Assembly: GCA_964289745.1 (NCBI GenBank)
Contig: CAXYMM010000001.1
Coordinates: 1,054,001 to 1,118,000 of the forward strand
DNA length: 64,000 nucleotides
From: Ekhidna sp964289745
Lineage (GTDB): Bacteria > Bacteroidota > Bacteroidia > Cytophagales > Cyclobacteriaceae
Direction of reading: 5' to 3'
Position numbers and translations under genes: made by a program
In this document: positions 1 to 8,443 of the stretch, one piece after another
Position numbering within the stretch: position 1 is the stretch's first letter
How the letters are laid out: every line of letters begins with the position of its first letter
The notes under the pieces: generated by a model
The model's input: the letters and a program-made list of their open reading frames with translations, nothing else
What the model was told of the DNA's origin: nothing
The model's database searches: none

Positions 1-1
1 A

Positions 2-211
2 TCATATGTTATTTATGCCAACGGCTCTGCACAACGAACAAAAAAGATATTATTTTTCAAGAACTATCCGCCTCTAGAGCCAGGAGCAGAGATCATTGTC
101 CCTAAAATATTTAGAGAAAGGCAACCGCTAAATGCACAATCAATAATAGGTATCACTTCTTCTTTGGCAACACTTGTTTTAGTTATTACCCAAATCAGAC
201 AATCAAATTGA
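2..211 (+). CDS. Polysaccharide export protein (SLBB/Wza-type), C-terminal end
   Basis: The gene runs in from beyond the left edge, so only the last 69 residues are visible, ending at TGA 209-211. The visible part reads YVIYANGSAQRTKKILFF, then a proline-rich stretch with PGAEIIVPK, then a hydrophobic segment (IIGITSSLATLVLVI) just before the end. This order, a beta-rich SLBB end with a PGAEI(I/V)VP motif and one C-terminal membrane helix, is typical of Bacteroidota capsule or exopolysaccharide outer-membrane export proteins. Neighbouring polysaccharide genes would lie outside the window. The identification rests on motif memory, not on a search. Confidence 0.7.
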   Translation, partial: SYVIYANGSAQRTKKILFFKNYPPLEPGAEIIVPKIFRERQPLNAQSIIGITSSLATLVLVITQIRQSN

Positions 212-668
212 TTTAATAGTGCTTTCAAAGTCGTTTGGTCGAAATGCAAGTTCTGTCTCAATGAATCATCTGTTTTTTGCTCATGGAATTATAATCGCAT
301 TTACATAGAAGGTGGAGTATGAATTAACTTGTAAACTTTTGCCCGAAAGTCAGTAAGGTTCTACCCGTGATTTGGGAGAGCTTGATGGTTTAGCAGGTTT
401 AATATTTAGGTAGTTTTAATTTGGAAGTCGTGCGTTCGCTCTCAATTTTATTTTAAGATTATAAAACCCAAAGCAACTGCAAAGTCTGGCATAACACGAA
501 AATAGCATATTTAAATCATAAAAAATACAAAAAACGTACATGAATCTATTAAAAGAGGAAGGCCTCAGAAAGGCTGTTTCTTGAGTTTTGAACCCAGAAG
601 TGTGCTATTTATGATCAATTTGGAATATCCCTTTCTGAAGATTTTTTTAACATTTTTTTTTACTTTAA
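212..668. other. Intergenic region, no gene recognised
   Basis: About 450 bp between the end of the export-protein gene and the SnoaL-like pseudogene. All six frames are short and broken, and I recognise no protein remnant, RNA gene or convincing terminator here. Near 556-588 there is an imperfect, wobble-rich inverted repeat, too weak to call. Confidence 0.5.
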
Positions 669-1064
669 GGAGAGGAGTCTAGCCTAGTGGTTGACTTGAA
701 TTCTCCAAAACCATGCTACTCCATCTCCAAAAGTTAAAAACATCGGTATGCTTAACGATTTTACCTTCTTTGAATTTTATAGTGGAGTGCATTACGTGAT
801 GAACATGCCTCTAGGGTTGAGAGAAGTTATAGTGTGCTTCTTAGATGCATTGAGCCATAAATTCATTTCCTTTAACCAAAAAATATATGATTTTTAAGTT
901 TCCATTAGACCGCTTAATGAGCATTTCCTATAAAGAAGAGACTTCTTCGTAAGATAAATTTTTGAAGATCAGATCGCTAAAAAGTACATTCAGGTGATAG
1001 AGTGCATTCATTTCGGGTACATCGTGCGATTTAGAGGCTTTGTAAAACTGTGAAATGATTCTCA
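669..1064 (-). pseudogene. SnoaL-like / NTF2-fold protein, decayed
   Basis: One minus-strand frame gives a continuous family-like protein interrupted by four in-frame stops (after SYEEVSSL, after FMAQCI, after NFSQP, and after SQPLG). Recognisable blocks in order are IISQFYKASKSHDVPEMNA, YHLNVLFSDLIFKNL, EAHYNFSQ, TIKFKEGKIVKHTDVFNFWR and WSSMVL. These match the usual order in SnoaL-like nuclear-transport-factor-2 family proteins, including the GKI-KHTD-F-FW-W signature near the end. The N-terminal Met is not obvious. The reading frame is kept while stops accumulate, so this looks like a fairly recent loss of function by point mutation. Confidence 0.7.
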
Positions 1065-1067
1065 GGC

Positions 1068-1760
1068 TCACAAATATTTTTCAAGCAACAGTTTTTCTAT
1101 TTTTTTCAAACCTGTGCTTGCTGATTCTTGATAGAAAAACATGTTTTCTCTTTTTTGAACATCAGGGATTTTAGGGTCAATTATAAATTTGGGAATACCT
1201 GCGCCAACAAAGTCCAATAAACTGGCAGCGGGGTAAACAACAAGAGATGTGCCAGCCACAATAAAAAGATCTGCCTTATTGGTGAGTTGGATGGCCGTCT
1301 CCATCATAGGTACAGGCTCTCCAAACCAGACAATGTGAGGTCTAAGCTGGGATCCCTTTTCACACTTGTCGCCTTCTTTTAGTTCCCATCCATCCAAGTC
1401 ATAAATCAAACTTTCATCTGCCGTACTCCGTACTTTAAAAAGTTCTCCATGTAAATGAAGAACATTTTTACATCCCGCTTTTTCATGCAGGTTGTCTACG
1501 TTTTGCGTGATTATATTCACTTGAAAGTGTTTCTCCAAAGCCGCTATTGCCTTGTGTCCATCATTTGGCAAGGCGTCGAGTGCTTGCTTTCTTCTCTCAT
1601 TATAAAAAGCCAAAACCAAACCTCGATCTCTGATCCATGCTTGAGGAGTAGCCACCTCGGTCACATCATGCCCTTCCCAAAGACCTCCTGAATCACGAAA
1701 CGTTTTCAAACCGCTTTCAGCACTAATTCCAGCTCCTGTAAGAACAACTATTTTTTTCAT
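1068..1760 (-). CDS. cobB: NAD-dependent protein deacylase, sirtuin family (SIR2/CobB type)
   Basis: A 230-residue sirtuin that should remove acyl groups from lysines while consuming NAD. The NAD-binding GAGISAESG lies at residues 9-17, TQNVDN at 85-90, and the catalytic histidine is in HLHGE (His104). YNER at 53-56 fits the Tyr-x-x-Arg pair of class III sirtuins, which favours succinyl- or malonyl-lysine over acetyl-lysine. The zinc-binding region has only a single cysteine (GDKCEKG), so the usual four-cysteine zinc site appears absent. The ATG start sits at 1760. The gene stands alone; upstream are AT-rich inverted repeats at 1817-1849. Confidence 0.93.
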   Translation of the reverse strand: MKKIVVLTGAGISAESGLKTFRDSGGLWEGHDVTEVATPQAWIRDRGLVLAFYNERRKQALDALPNDGHKAIAALEKHFQVNIITQNVDNLHEKAGCKNVLHLHGELFKVRSTADESLIYDLDGWELKEGDKCEKGSQLRPHIVWFGEPVPMMETAIQLTNKADLFIVAGTSLVVYPAASLLDFVGAGIPKFIIDPKIPDVQKRENMFFYQESASTGLKKIEKLLLEKYL

Positions 1761-2312
1761 TCTTTAAATAATTTTTCATTTATCGATAGCGAAAAATAAA
1801 TGGATATTATTTTAAAATGATTGATTTTATAGCAAATCATTCAATGATTAGTCTAAAAAATGAAAACCTCATTACTGTTTCATTTATTGATTTTCACTTC
1901 CATTATCACCTTCTTTTAAACAATTAGGTACTGAGCTTGAACAATTGACGACGGGGCTTGGAACGTTGTAGTATCCACTAATTTATATTTGGCTTTAGTA
2001 TAAATGATAACCGCAATGCTTTAAATTTTTCACGTTTTGATGGGTACTTTATTATTTTACGTGTTCAACAGTCCTGCATACAAGGTTCAATAGCGCAACG
2101 GTCGAAAATGGTTTAGGTGAAATAGATACCCACATAGGATTTGCAATGGTTGAGGTATGCTCTCTAATATGGGTTGATATGTTTGCTATTGAGACAGTAT
2201 TGGTTTCAACATGGGTATAGGCGACTTTGATGCTATTGGCATCTTTCATAGACATACGGATATCTGCTTATTTCTAGTCAAAAGCAAAACCTCTGACACT
2301 AAAGGTGGGATT
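1761..2312. other. Intergenic region, no supported gene
   Basis: About 550 bp between cobB and rsmG. A signal-peptide-like start (MKTSLLFHLLIFTS) on the plus strand at 1860 runs into TAA after 19 residues, so at most it is a remnant. A 67-codon minus-strand frame (2052-2255) has no recognisable motif. Closely spaced AATCATT/AATGATT half-sites occur at 1817-1849. Confidence 0.5.
1817..1849. repeat. AATCATT/AATGATT inverted repeats upstream of cobB
   Basis: Three 7-bp half-sites lie within 33 bp: AATGATT (1817-1823), AATCATT (1835-1841) and AATGATT (1843-1849). The last two form a perfect 15-bp palindrome around C1842. They lie 57-89 bp upstream of the cobB start. They could be an operator, but in such AT-rich DNA chance is also possible. 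Confidence 0.3.
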
Positions 2313-2939
2313 TCATCTAGGTATATAGATGATCTTTTTCGTTTCAAAAAAGTCGTGATCAAAAAACTTTTGCAAATTTGTCTCTGAGTACGGTTTTCCA
2401 AACTCTTTCAGCTCTTCGGACAGGTCTCCACCTTTAAGTAGAATCCATCCGTTATCTATTTCATGTTTAGATTCCTCTTTTACTTTTTGATGTGTCCATT
2501 TAAAGAGTTGGGCCGTCTTGGCTACGGCTCTTGATACAATAAAATCATAAGTCCCTTTTACCTTTTCCGCCCTTTGGTGTGTGGCTATTAGGTTTTTGAG
2601 TTTTAATGCATCACGAACTTCTTCCACTACTTTGATTTTTTTTCCAATGGAATCAACAAGGTGAAAGGAAGATTCTGGAAAGAGAATGGCAAGTGGAATG
2701 CCTGGAAACCCACCGCCAGTTCCTAAGTCCAATATATTAGAATTAGGATGGAACTGAATCCATTTTGCAATTGCCAGGCTATGAAGTACATGACGAGTGT
2801 AGAGTTGATTAATATCTTTTCTGCTTACAACATTGATCTTATCGTTCCATTCAAGATAAAGTGGATATAACTGAACGATCTGCTCTCGCTGTTTTTCGGA
2901 AAGATAGGAGAAGTGTTTGAAAACAATGTCTACTCCCAA
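2313..2939 (-). CDS. rsmG: 16S rRNA (guanine527-N7)-methyltransferase
   Basis: RsmG (GidB) methylates N7 of G527 in 16S rRNA using S-adenosylmethionine. The SAM-binding loop ILDLGTGGGFPG is at about residues 69-80, followed by HLVDSIGKKIKVV and FIVSRAVA, all characteristic of the family; the length of 208 residues is normal. The first codon is TTG at 2939, two bases after the stop of the upstream sigma factor gene, with no ATG nearby, so translation is probably coupled to that gene. Loss of RsmG in other bacteria gives low-level streptomycin resistance. Confidence 0.95.
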   Translation of the reverse strand: MGVDIVFKHFSYLSEKQREQIVQLYPLYLEWNDKINVVSRKDINQLYTRHVLHSLAIAKWIQFHPNSNILDLGTGGGFPGIPLAILFPESSFHLVDSIGKKIKVVEEVRDALKLKNLIATHQRAEKVKGTYDFIVSRAVAKTAQLFKWTHQKVKEESKHEIDNGWILLKGGDLSEELKEFGKPYSETNLQKFFDHDFFETKKIIYIPR

Positions 2940-2940
2940 A

Positions 2941-3552
2941 CTAAATATGCGGTTTTTTGTCTTTCACCAGCTCATACATAAGTTCGCGCGCACGATGCAA
3001 TTGTGCTTTTACAGTACCTAAAGGGGCTTCGAGTTTTTTTGCTATTTCTTCGTAAGAGAGTTCATCAAAATAGCGAAGCTTCACCAGTCGCTGGTATTTG
3101 GATGGAAGCTTATCCACAAACATTCTTACCAGTGCTATTTTTTGATCTTTGATTGCCTCTTGGTCGGGCATCAAGTTTTTATCCTGCACGTCGATATTTA
3201 CGGTTTCTCCGTTATCGTCTATGAAGGAGCTGTTTAGGCTAAAAGTGTTCAGCTTTTTTTTTCGAATGAAATCAATGGCATTGTTAGTTGCGATTCTAAA
3301 GAGCCAGGTACTGAAGGTATAATCTTTCTTGAACCTACTTAAGTTCTTAAATGCTTTGGCAAAGGCTTCGATAGTAAGGTCTTCTGCATCGTCTACGTTT
3401 CTTACCATCTTTAAAATCATATGATAAACGGGTTTTTTATATCGTCCCATTAGTTCCGCATAGGCAACTTCATCTTTGCCGTGTATAGCAATATCGATTA
3501 ATTTAAAATCATGAAGTGCCTTATCCGAAAACTGCCGGTTTAGTTCTTCCAT
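2941..3552 (-). CDS. RNA polymerase sigma-70 family (ECF-type) sigma factor
   Basis: A 203-residue ECF-type sigma factor. Sigma region 2 (DAEDLTIEAFAKAFKNL then FSTWLFRIATNNAIDFIRKK) covers about residues 35-100, and region 4 with the helix-turn-helix (LPSKYQRLVKLRYFDELSYEEIAKKL then GTVKAQLHRAREL) covers about 145-190. An acidic linker of roughly 40 residues separates them. It starts at ATG 3552 and abuts rsmG, so the two are probably cotranscribed. No anti-sigma gene is adjacent. Its regulon cannot be inferred from the sequence. Confidence 0.9.
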   Translation of the reverse strand: MEELNRQFSDKALHDFKLIDIAIHGKDEVAYAELMGRYKKPVYHMILKMVRNVDDAEDLTIEAFAKAFKNLSRFKKDYTFSTWLFRIATNNAIDFIRKKKLNTFSLNSSFIDDNGETVNIDVQDKNLMPDQEAIKDQKIALVRMFVDKLPSKYQRLVKLRYFDELSYEEIAKKLEAPLGTVKAQLHRARELMYELVKDKKPHI

Positions 3553-3825
3553 TTAATGTCTTTTTGAGTTTCGATCAGATGTCCAATAACGGGGTGAGTG
3601 TAGTATATCAACGCAAGGAAGCAAGATATAGTTGAATCTTTCGCCTCTCTTAGATGCCAAAGCCCCAAAGAAAGTGAATTTAATGAATAAGAACGAAATC
3701 AAACTCCAAATCAATAGAGACGCCCCTAAAAAAGGCATATATATCCATGCCAAAAAATGGGGTAAATGAAAGCTCGATAATATAAAGTTTAGGCTTTTAG
3801 GTAAGAGCGACCAACTGAAAAACAC
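3553..3825 (-). CDS. Hypothetical membrane protein, possibly a truncated glycosyltransferase tail
   Basis: A 90-residue open frame with a GTG start at 3825 that ends exactly where the sigma factor gene begins. It is dominated by hydrophobic stretches (LPHFLAWIYMPFLGASLLIW and SLISFLFIKFTFF, about residues 20-55) followed by a basic tail (SPRYWTSDRNSKRH). The pattern resembles the C-terminal membrane segment of family 2 glycosyltransferases, but there is no catalytic domain upstream, so it would be a remnant. I do not recognise it with certainty. The abutting position argues it was or is part of the sigma/rsmG unit. Confidence 0.4.
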   Translation of the reverse strand: MFFSWSLLPKSLNFILSSFHLPHFLAWIYMPFLGASLLIWSLISFLFIKFTFFGALASKRGERFNYILLPCVDILHSPRYWTSDRNSKRH

Positions 3826-4180
3826 CTTAATTTATGACCCCAATCAAGAAGTGTTTAGTCAATTTATAATATGATCACATGACCTTTGAGCAAATTTAAA
3901 TAGGTCTTGTTGTCATCCGAATATTGGTAGTAGCGACACAATAATCTGAACGAGAGTTTATTACTGACCTATTAATTTAATGATGGAATTAATTTCTTAA
4001 GATTTCGCGCTTCATAATGTGCTGAAATGACAATTAACATTCTAGGTTGAGTGGCGTCGTTTTCAGACTTTCAGGACAGAATGATGATTGCAAGAAAAAT
4101 CACACTTAGGAGGTCGAGGTAAGAAATTAATTAAGTCAATGGAAGTCATCGTTGGTTCATTTATCGATTTGAGAAAGAAG
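3826..4180. other. Intergenic region between divergent units
   Basis: About 355 bp between the minus-strand sigma unit and the plus-strand tgt unit. No coding remnant is recognised. It should contain promoters for both directions; only a candidate -7 element for tgt at its right edge is seen. Confidence 0.5.
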
Positions 4181-4188
4181 TATTTTTG
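4181..4188 (+). promoter_or_regulatory. Candidate Bacteroidota -7 element for tgt
   Basis: TATTTTTG matches the Bacteroidota -7 consensus TAnnTTTG. No good -33 TTG lies at the usual distance. The ATG of tgt (4195) is only 6 bases downstream, so if this promoter is real the transcript would be nearly leaderless. Confidence 0.35.
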
Positions 4189-4194
4189 CGCCTC

Positions 4195-5325
4195 ATGCAA
4201 TATCAGGTATTTCACAAGGATAGCAAATCCGCGGCTAGGGCAGGAAAACTGATTACCGATCACGGGGAAATTTTAACTCCCATTTTCATGCCTGTTGGCA
4301 CTTCAGGTACCGTTAAGGCGGTTCATCAGCGAGAGCTGGCAGATGATATTACAGCTCAGATAATCCTAGGCAATACCTATCATTTGTACCTAAAACCAGG
4401 ATTAGATGTCATAAAAGAGGCTGGAGGACTGCATCAATTCAATAGCTGGAGGCGACCTATTTTAACGGATAGTGGGGGTTATCAGGTTTATTCGCTTGCA
4501 GAGAACCGAAAAATTGAAGAAGAAGGGGTTCATTTTCAATCACATAAAGATGGCTCGAGGCATTTTTTTACTCCAGAATTAATAATGGATATTCAGCGTA
4601 CCATTGGAGCTGACATTGTTATGGCTTTTGATGAATGTACACCATACCCTTGTGAGTATGATTATGCGAAAAAATCTATGCATATGACACATCGCTGGCT
4701 CGAACGATGTGTTAAGCGATTTGATGAGACTCAGCCCTGCTACGGTTACGATCAAACGCTCTTCCCAATTGTTCAAGGGAGTGTGTATAAAGACCTTAGA
4801 ACCCAATCGGCGGAATACATCGCCAATACAAACCAACAGGGTAATGCCATTGGAGGACTTTCAGTAGGGGAGCCTGCAGAAGATATGTACGCAATGACAG
4901 ATCATGTATGTAGCATCTTACCAAAGGATAAACTCAGGTACTTAATGGGAGTTGGAACTCCTGCCAATATTCTAGAATGCATTGGCTTAGGAGTAGATAT
5001 GTTCGATTGCGTAATGCCCACTCGAAATGCGCGGAATGGAATGCTTTTTACCTCAGAGGGCATTCTTAATATGCGCAATGAAAAATGGAAAGATGACTTT
5101 AGCCCGATTGACAGTAATCTTGGTGGCTATGTAAGCACGGACTATTCTAAAGCTTACCTACGGCATCTGATTACATGCAATGAAATACTTGGCGCACAAA
5201 TTGCAAGTATCCATAATTTAACTTTCTACTTGTGGCTGGTGAAAGAGGCAAGAAATCAGATTTTAGCAAATAATTTCGCTAATTGGAAAGCATTGATGGA
5301 AGAGAAAGTAAGTCGAAGGCTGTAG
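4195..5325 (+). CDS. tgt: Queuine tRNA-ribosyltransferase
   Basis: Tgt swaps guanine 34 for a 7-deazaguanine base in tRNAs with GUN anticodons, in the queuosine pathway. Family blocks are clear: GNTYHLYLKPG, LTDSGGYQVYSL, AFDECTPYP, GGLSVGEP, RYLMGVGTP, FDCVMPTRNARNG and the closing IHNLTFYLWLV. ATG 4195 gives 376 residues and the family-like start MQYQVFHKD; an in-frame TTG nine bases upstream is less likely. The zinc-binding CxCxxC seen in many bacterial Tgt enzymes is replaced by a cysteine-free stretch (SNLGGYVST). It leads an apparent unit with lptG six bases downstream. Confidence 0.96.
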   Translation: MQYQVFHKDSKSAARAGKLITDHGEILTPIFMPVGTSGTVKAVHQRELADDITAQIILGNTYHLYLKPGLDVIKEAGGLHQFNSWRRPILTDSGGYQVYSLAENRKIEEEGVHFQSHKDGSRHFFTPELIMDIQRTIGADIVMAFDECTPYPCEYDYAKKSMHMTHRWLERCVKRFDETQPCYGYDQTLFPIVQGSVYKDLRTQSAEYIANTNQQGNAIGGLSVGEPAEDMYAMTDHVCSILPKDKLRYLMGVGTPANILECIGLGVDMFDCVMPTRNARNGMLFTSEGILNMRNEKWKDDFSPIDSNLGGYVSTDYSKAYLRHLITCNEILGAQIASIHNLTFYLWLVKEARNQILANNFANWKALMEEKVSRRL

Positions 5326-5331
5326 TCTTTT

Positions 5332-6405
5332 ATGAAAAAAATAGACTGGTACATACTCAAGAAACTATTAATCACCTTCGTTTTTGTGGTCGGTGTTCTG
5401 GAGTTGATCATTTGTGTGATTGACTTCTCGGAAAAGAATGACGACTTCATAAAGAATGAGGTAAGCTCTGATCAAATTTATGAGTATTACCTCAGTTTCA
5501 TGCCATATATCGCAAGCTTGCTTACACCGATTACGGTATTTATTACCACAGTATTGGTCACAGCTAAAATGGCGGCTACAACGGAGATTACGGCAATATT
5601 GGCAGCAGGCATCAGCTTCAGACGTTTGATGTTTCCTTACCTGATGGCATCCATCATTATAGGTAGCTTAAGTTTTTATTTGAATAGCTACATCATCCCC
5701 GATGCAAATAAGTTTCGAATTGATTTTGAACTGAAATACTTGGAAGACCCATTTTATAATACAGATCGGAATATTCATTTCAAGATAGGTTCCGAAGGGT
5801 ATGTATACCTCTATCGATATGACAATAATCGTGATATTGGTAGTATAGTGACATTAGAGCGAATCGAAGAAACAAGACTAACAGAAAAGATTACGGCTCG
5901 TCAATTACTCTGGGTGGATAGTACTGCGAGATGGCAGCTTAAAAATTGGCAAAAGCGCACCATTCTAGAAGATGGAGAGGTGATAGAAGAAGGCAAGAAA
6001 TTAGATACGCTTTTGAATCTGCGACCAGCTGATTTTGGAAATAAGGATCGACATTGGGAGACGATGACGCTACCAGAGCTAACCGATTACATAGCTTTGC
6101 AAAAATCTCGTGGTGCTGATGATGTTCCCCTTTACCAAATCGAAAAGTATGTGCGGTATATGCAACCCTTTACTGTCGTAATTTTAATGGCCATTGGCTT
6201 GATTGTTTCCGCTAGAAAATCCAGAAGAGGCACTGGCTTTCAAATTGCACTTGGCTTTTCAATTGCCTTTATGTTTATCATCGCTTTTATTCTGGCTAAA
6301 TCTATTGCAGAGGCAGGGAGTGTGAATACAATTTTGGCTGTCTGGATTCCCAATATCCTCTTCTCTTTCGTCTCTATTTTACTCTATAAAACAGTTCCAC
6401 GATGA
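5332..6405 (+). CDS. lptG: LPS export permease, LptF/LptG family
   Basis: A 357-residue inner-membrane permease of the LptF/LptG (YjgP/YjgQ) family, part of the ABC machine that extracts lipopolysaccharide from the inner membrane and feeds it to the Lpt bridge. Three membrane helices at the N-terminal side (about residues 12-30, 50-75 and 95-120) and three near the end (about 275-350) flank a periplasmic beta-jellyroll domain, the standard layout. The stretch AATTEITAILAAGIS is the typical coupling region. It overlaps the next gene by 4 bp (ATGA). The decayed-looking LPS-type OstA homologue is encoded at 14286-15917. Confidence 0.93.
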   Translation: MKKIDWYILKKLLITFVFVVGVLELIICVIDFSEKNDDFIKNEVSSDQIYEYYLSFMPYIASLLTPITVFITTVLVTAKMAATTEITAILAAGISFRRLMFPYLMASIIIGSLSFYLNSYIIPDANKFRIDFELKYLEDPFYNTDRNIHFKIGSEGYVYLYRYDNNRDIGSIVTLERIEETRLTEKITARQLLWVDSTARWQLKNWQKRTILEDGEVIEEGKKLDTLLNLRPADFGNKDRHWETMTLPELTDYIALQKSRGADDVPLYQIEKYVRYMQPFTVVILMAIGLIVSARKSRRGTGFQIALGFSIAFMFIIAFILAKSIAEAGSVNTILAVWIPNILFSFVSILLYKTVPR

Positions 6406-7301
6406 TCAGCCAGAAAAAGAAGGATTACCTACTACTTCATTTCATTGTGGTAATTTGGGGGTTTACTGCAGTATTCGGGCTTCTTATTACGATACCACCA
6501 GTAGAGGTTGTATTTTTTCGCACCTTGATTGCGGCAGCAGGGCTTTTCATTTTATTAACTTTAAAAAGGAGATCGCTAGCCATTAATACCAGTCGAGACC
6601 TATTCATTATTCTAGGGACGGGTACTTTAATTGCGGTTCACTGGATTACTTTTTTCTTATCCGCTCGGATTTCTAATGCGTCCATTTGTTTAGCTGGAAT
6701 GGCCACTTGTTCGCTATGGACGAGTCTTATGGAGCCTATTTCTAAGCGACAAAAAATCAAGTTGTTTGAGGTGTTGCTAAGTATCATTGCCTTTAGTGGG
6801 ATTGCTGTGATTTTTAATGTCGCATTTGATTTTCTAATCGGGCTTTTAGTTGCTGTATTTTCGGCCTTTATCGCTTCTATTTTCACGATTATAAATGGAA
6901 ACCTTACCAAGAAATACAATCCCTACGTGATTACCTTTTATGAAATGATAGGTGCCTGTATATCCATTCTTTTATTTTTTCCAGTTTATTCAACCTACTT
7001 TACAGATCAGATTATCTGGTTTCCAGAGGTTGCCGACTGGATTTACTTGGTCGCAATTGCCGTTTTTTGTACGGTGTATGCCTACTCTATATCCGTGGAG
7101 TTGATGAAAAGGTTGTCAGCTTTTTCAATAAATTTGGTGGTAAATTTAGAACCAGTTTACGGGATTATCCTTGCTTTACTTATATTCGGGGATAGCGAGG
7201 AGATGAGTTCAAGTTTTTACTTGGGTACAGCATTGATCCTCTGCTCTGTGCTTATCTATCCAATTCTAAATAGTAGGCAGATGCAAAAATATTATCCATA
7301 G
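6402..7301 (+). CDS. EamA/DMT-family transporter
   Basis: A 299-residue integral membrane protein with about ten hydrophobic segments arranged as two EamA repeats (about residues 10-140 and 150-290). The drug/metabolite transporter superfamily moves metabolites such as amino acids or nucleotide derivatives; the substrate here is unknown. GFTAVFGLLI near the start and LEPVYGIILALLIFGD near residue 250 are family-typical. Its start overlaps the end of lptG by 4 bp, so the two are translationally coupled. Confidence 0.88.
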   Translation: MISQKKKDYLLLHFIVVIWGFTAVFGLLITIPPVEVVFFRTLIAAAGLFILLTLKRRSLAINTSRDLFIILGTGTLIAVHWITFFLSARISNASICLAGMATCSLWTSLMEPISKRQKIKLFEVLLSIIAFSGIAVIFNVAFDFLIGLLVAVFSAFIASIFTIINGNLTKKYNPYVITFYEMIGACISILLFFPVYSTYFTDQIIWFPEVADWIYLVAIAVFCTVYAYSISVELMKRLSAFSINLVVNLEPVYGIILALLIFGDSEEMSSSFYLGTALILCSVLIYPILNSRQMQKYYP

Positions 7302-7311
7302 ATATAATTAG

Positions 7312-7638
7312 ATGGTAATGTTATTAACAACAACAAACAATATAGAAGGCAAGAGTATCTCCACTTACTATGGAATGGTGACCGGCGAGGCCATTATAGG
7401 AGCCAATATTTTCAAAGATTTTTTCGCATCCATTACTGATATCGTGGGGGGTAGGTCTGGAGCCTATGAGCGATCCTTGAAAGATGCAAAAAATATTGCG
7501 GTTCGAGAAATGACGGATGCTGCCAAAGCCATGGGAGCAAATGCTGTAATTGCAATCGATCTTGACTATGAGACAGTAGGAAAGGACTCAGGAATGCTAA
7601 TGGTGAGTGCCAGTGGTACCGCTGTAAAGGTGGATTAG
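7312..7638 (+). CDS. YbjQ family heavy-metal-binding-domain protein
   Basis: A 108-residue protein of the YbjQ (DUF74) family, a small pentameric beta-rich fold with no proven function. Signature pieces are MLLTTTNNIEGK at the start, YYGMVTGEAIIGANIFKDFFA, DIVGGRSGAYE and the end motif MGANAVIAIDLDYE. The first ATG is 7312; ATG 7318 is equally possible. It lies 10 bp after the EamA gene and is the last gene of this plus-strand group, facing ispE. Confidence 0.9.
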   Translation: MVMLLTTTNNIEGKSISTYYGMVTGEAIIGANIFKDFFASITDIVGGRSGAYERSLKDAKNIAVREMTDAAKAMGANAVIAIDLDYETVGKDSGMLMVSASGTAVKVD

Positions 7639-7646
7639 CGGGAGGT

Positions 7647-8435
7647 TTATAACTTCAATACTTTCCAGCCACTTCTTTTCGGCATTTCTTCGAAAAGTCC
7701 AAAGACCGTACTGCCTGAACCTGTCATAGATGCATATTGGGCACCGGCATTGTACATGGTTGCCTTTAAGTTTTCAATTTCTGGATAATTCGGAAAGATG
7801 GATGCTTCAAAATCATTTTTCAAACGATCTCGCCATGTTTCTATGTCTTGCAATAAGGTTTTCTTAACGCAATCCTTTGGTTCTTTAGCTGATACTCCTA
7901 CGTAAGCCTTTTTTGTGGAGATATGTATTCCTGGATTATGAATAGCCAGGTGGTAGCCAGACAAATTGAGATCACACGTACTTAGCTGTTCTCCTCTTCC
8001 TGTGGCAATTGCGGGTAGGTTTTTGATAAAGAAGGGACAGTCGCTGCCGAGCTGCAGTGCATAGGTCTCCAATTGTTTATATGAAAGTGCTAATTGGAAA
8101 AGGTCATTAATCAGCTTCAAGGTAAAAGCACCGTCTGAAGAACCCCCTCCTAGGCCCGCTCCTATCGGTATCTGCTTTAAAAGATGAATGCATACGGGTG
8201 GAATGTCGAAATCTCTTTTCAAAATTTCATATGCCTTTATACATAGATTGGTCTGGGTATCTGCTGGTATACTCAACCCATATGCTTGAAATGAAAAAGA
8301 ATTGGCTTCTATCACTTCTAGACTGTCTTGCCATGGAATTGGATAAAAACCACTTTCGATATTGTGATATCCGTCCTCACGCTTGCTTACAATATTAAGA
8401 CCCAAATTGATCTTCGCATTCGGGAAGGAGATCAT
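7647..8435 (-). CDS. ispE: 4-diphosphocytidyl-2-C-methyl-D-erythritol kinase
   Basis: IspE phosphorylates CDP-methylerythritol in the MEP pathway of isoprenoid synthesis. The GHMP-kinase ATP motif PIGAGLGGGSSDGA lies at about residues 89-102, preceded by the substrate-binding FPNAKINLGLNI at the start, and SMTGSGSTVFGLF occurs near the end. Length is 262 residues. It is the last gene of the long minus-strand unit and starts 8 bp after fabI. Its product pathway supplies precursors for the carotenoids encoded at 36087-38928. Confidence 0.96.
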   Translation of the reverse strand: MISFPNAKINLGLNIVSKREDGYHNIESGFYPIPWQDSLEVIEANSFSFQAYGLSIPADTQTNLCIKAYEILKRDFDIPPVCIHLLKQIPIGAGLGGGSSDGAFTLKLINDLFQLALSYKQLETYALQLGSDCPFFIKNLPAIATGRGEQLSTCDLNLSGYHLAIHNPGIHISTKKAYVGVSAKEPKDCVKKTLLQDIETWRDRLKNDFEASIFPNYPEIENLKATMYNAGAQYASMTGSGSTVFGLFEEMPKRSGWKVLKL

Positions 8436-8443
8436 GGATATTG

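Noticed and set aside
2052..2255. 67-codon minus-strand ORF in the cobB-rsmG gap
   Set aside because: No motif, no promoter or start context, and no composition typical of a protein.
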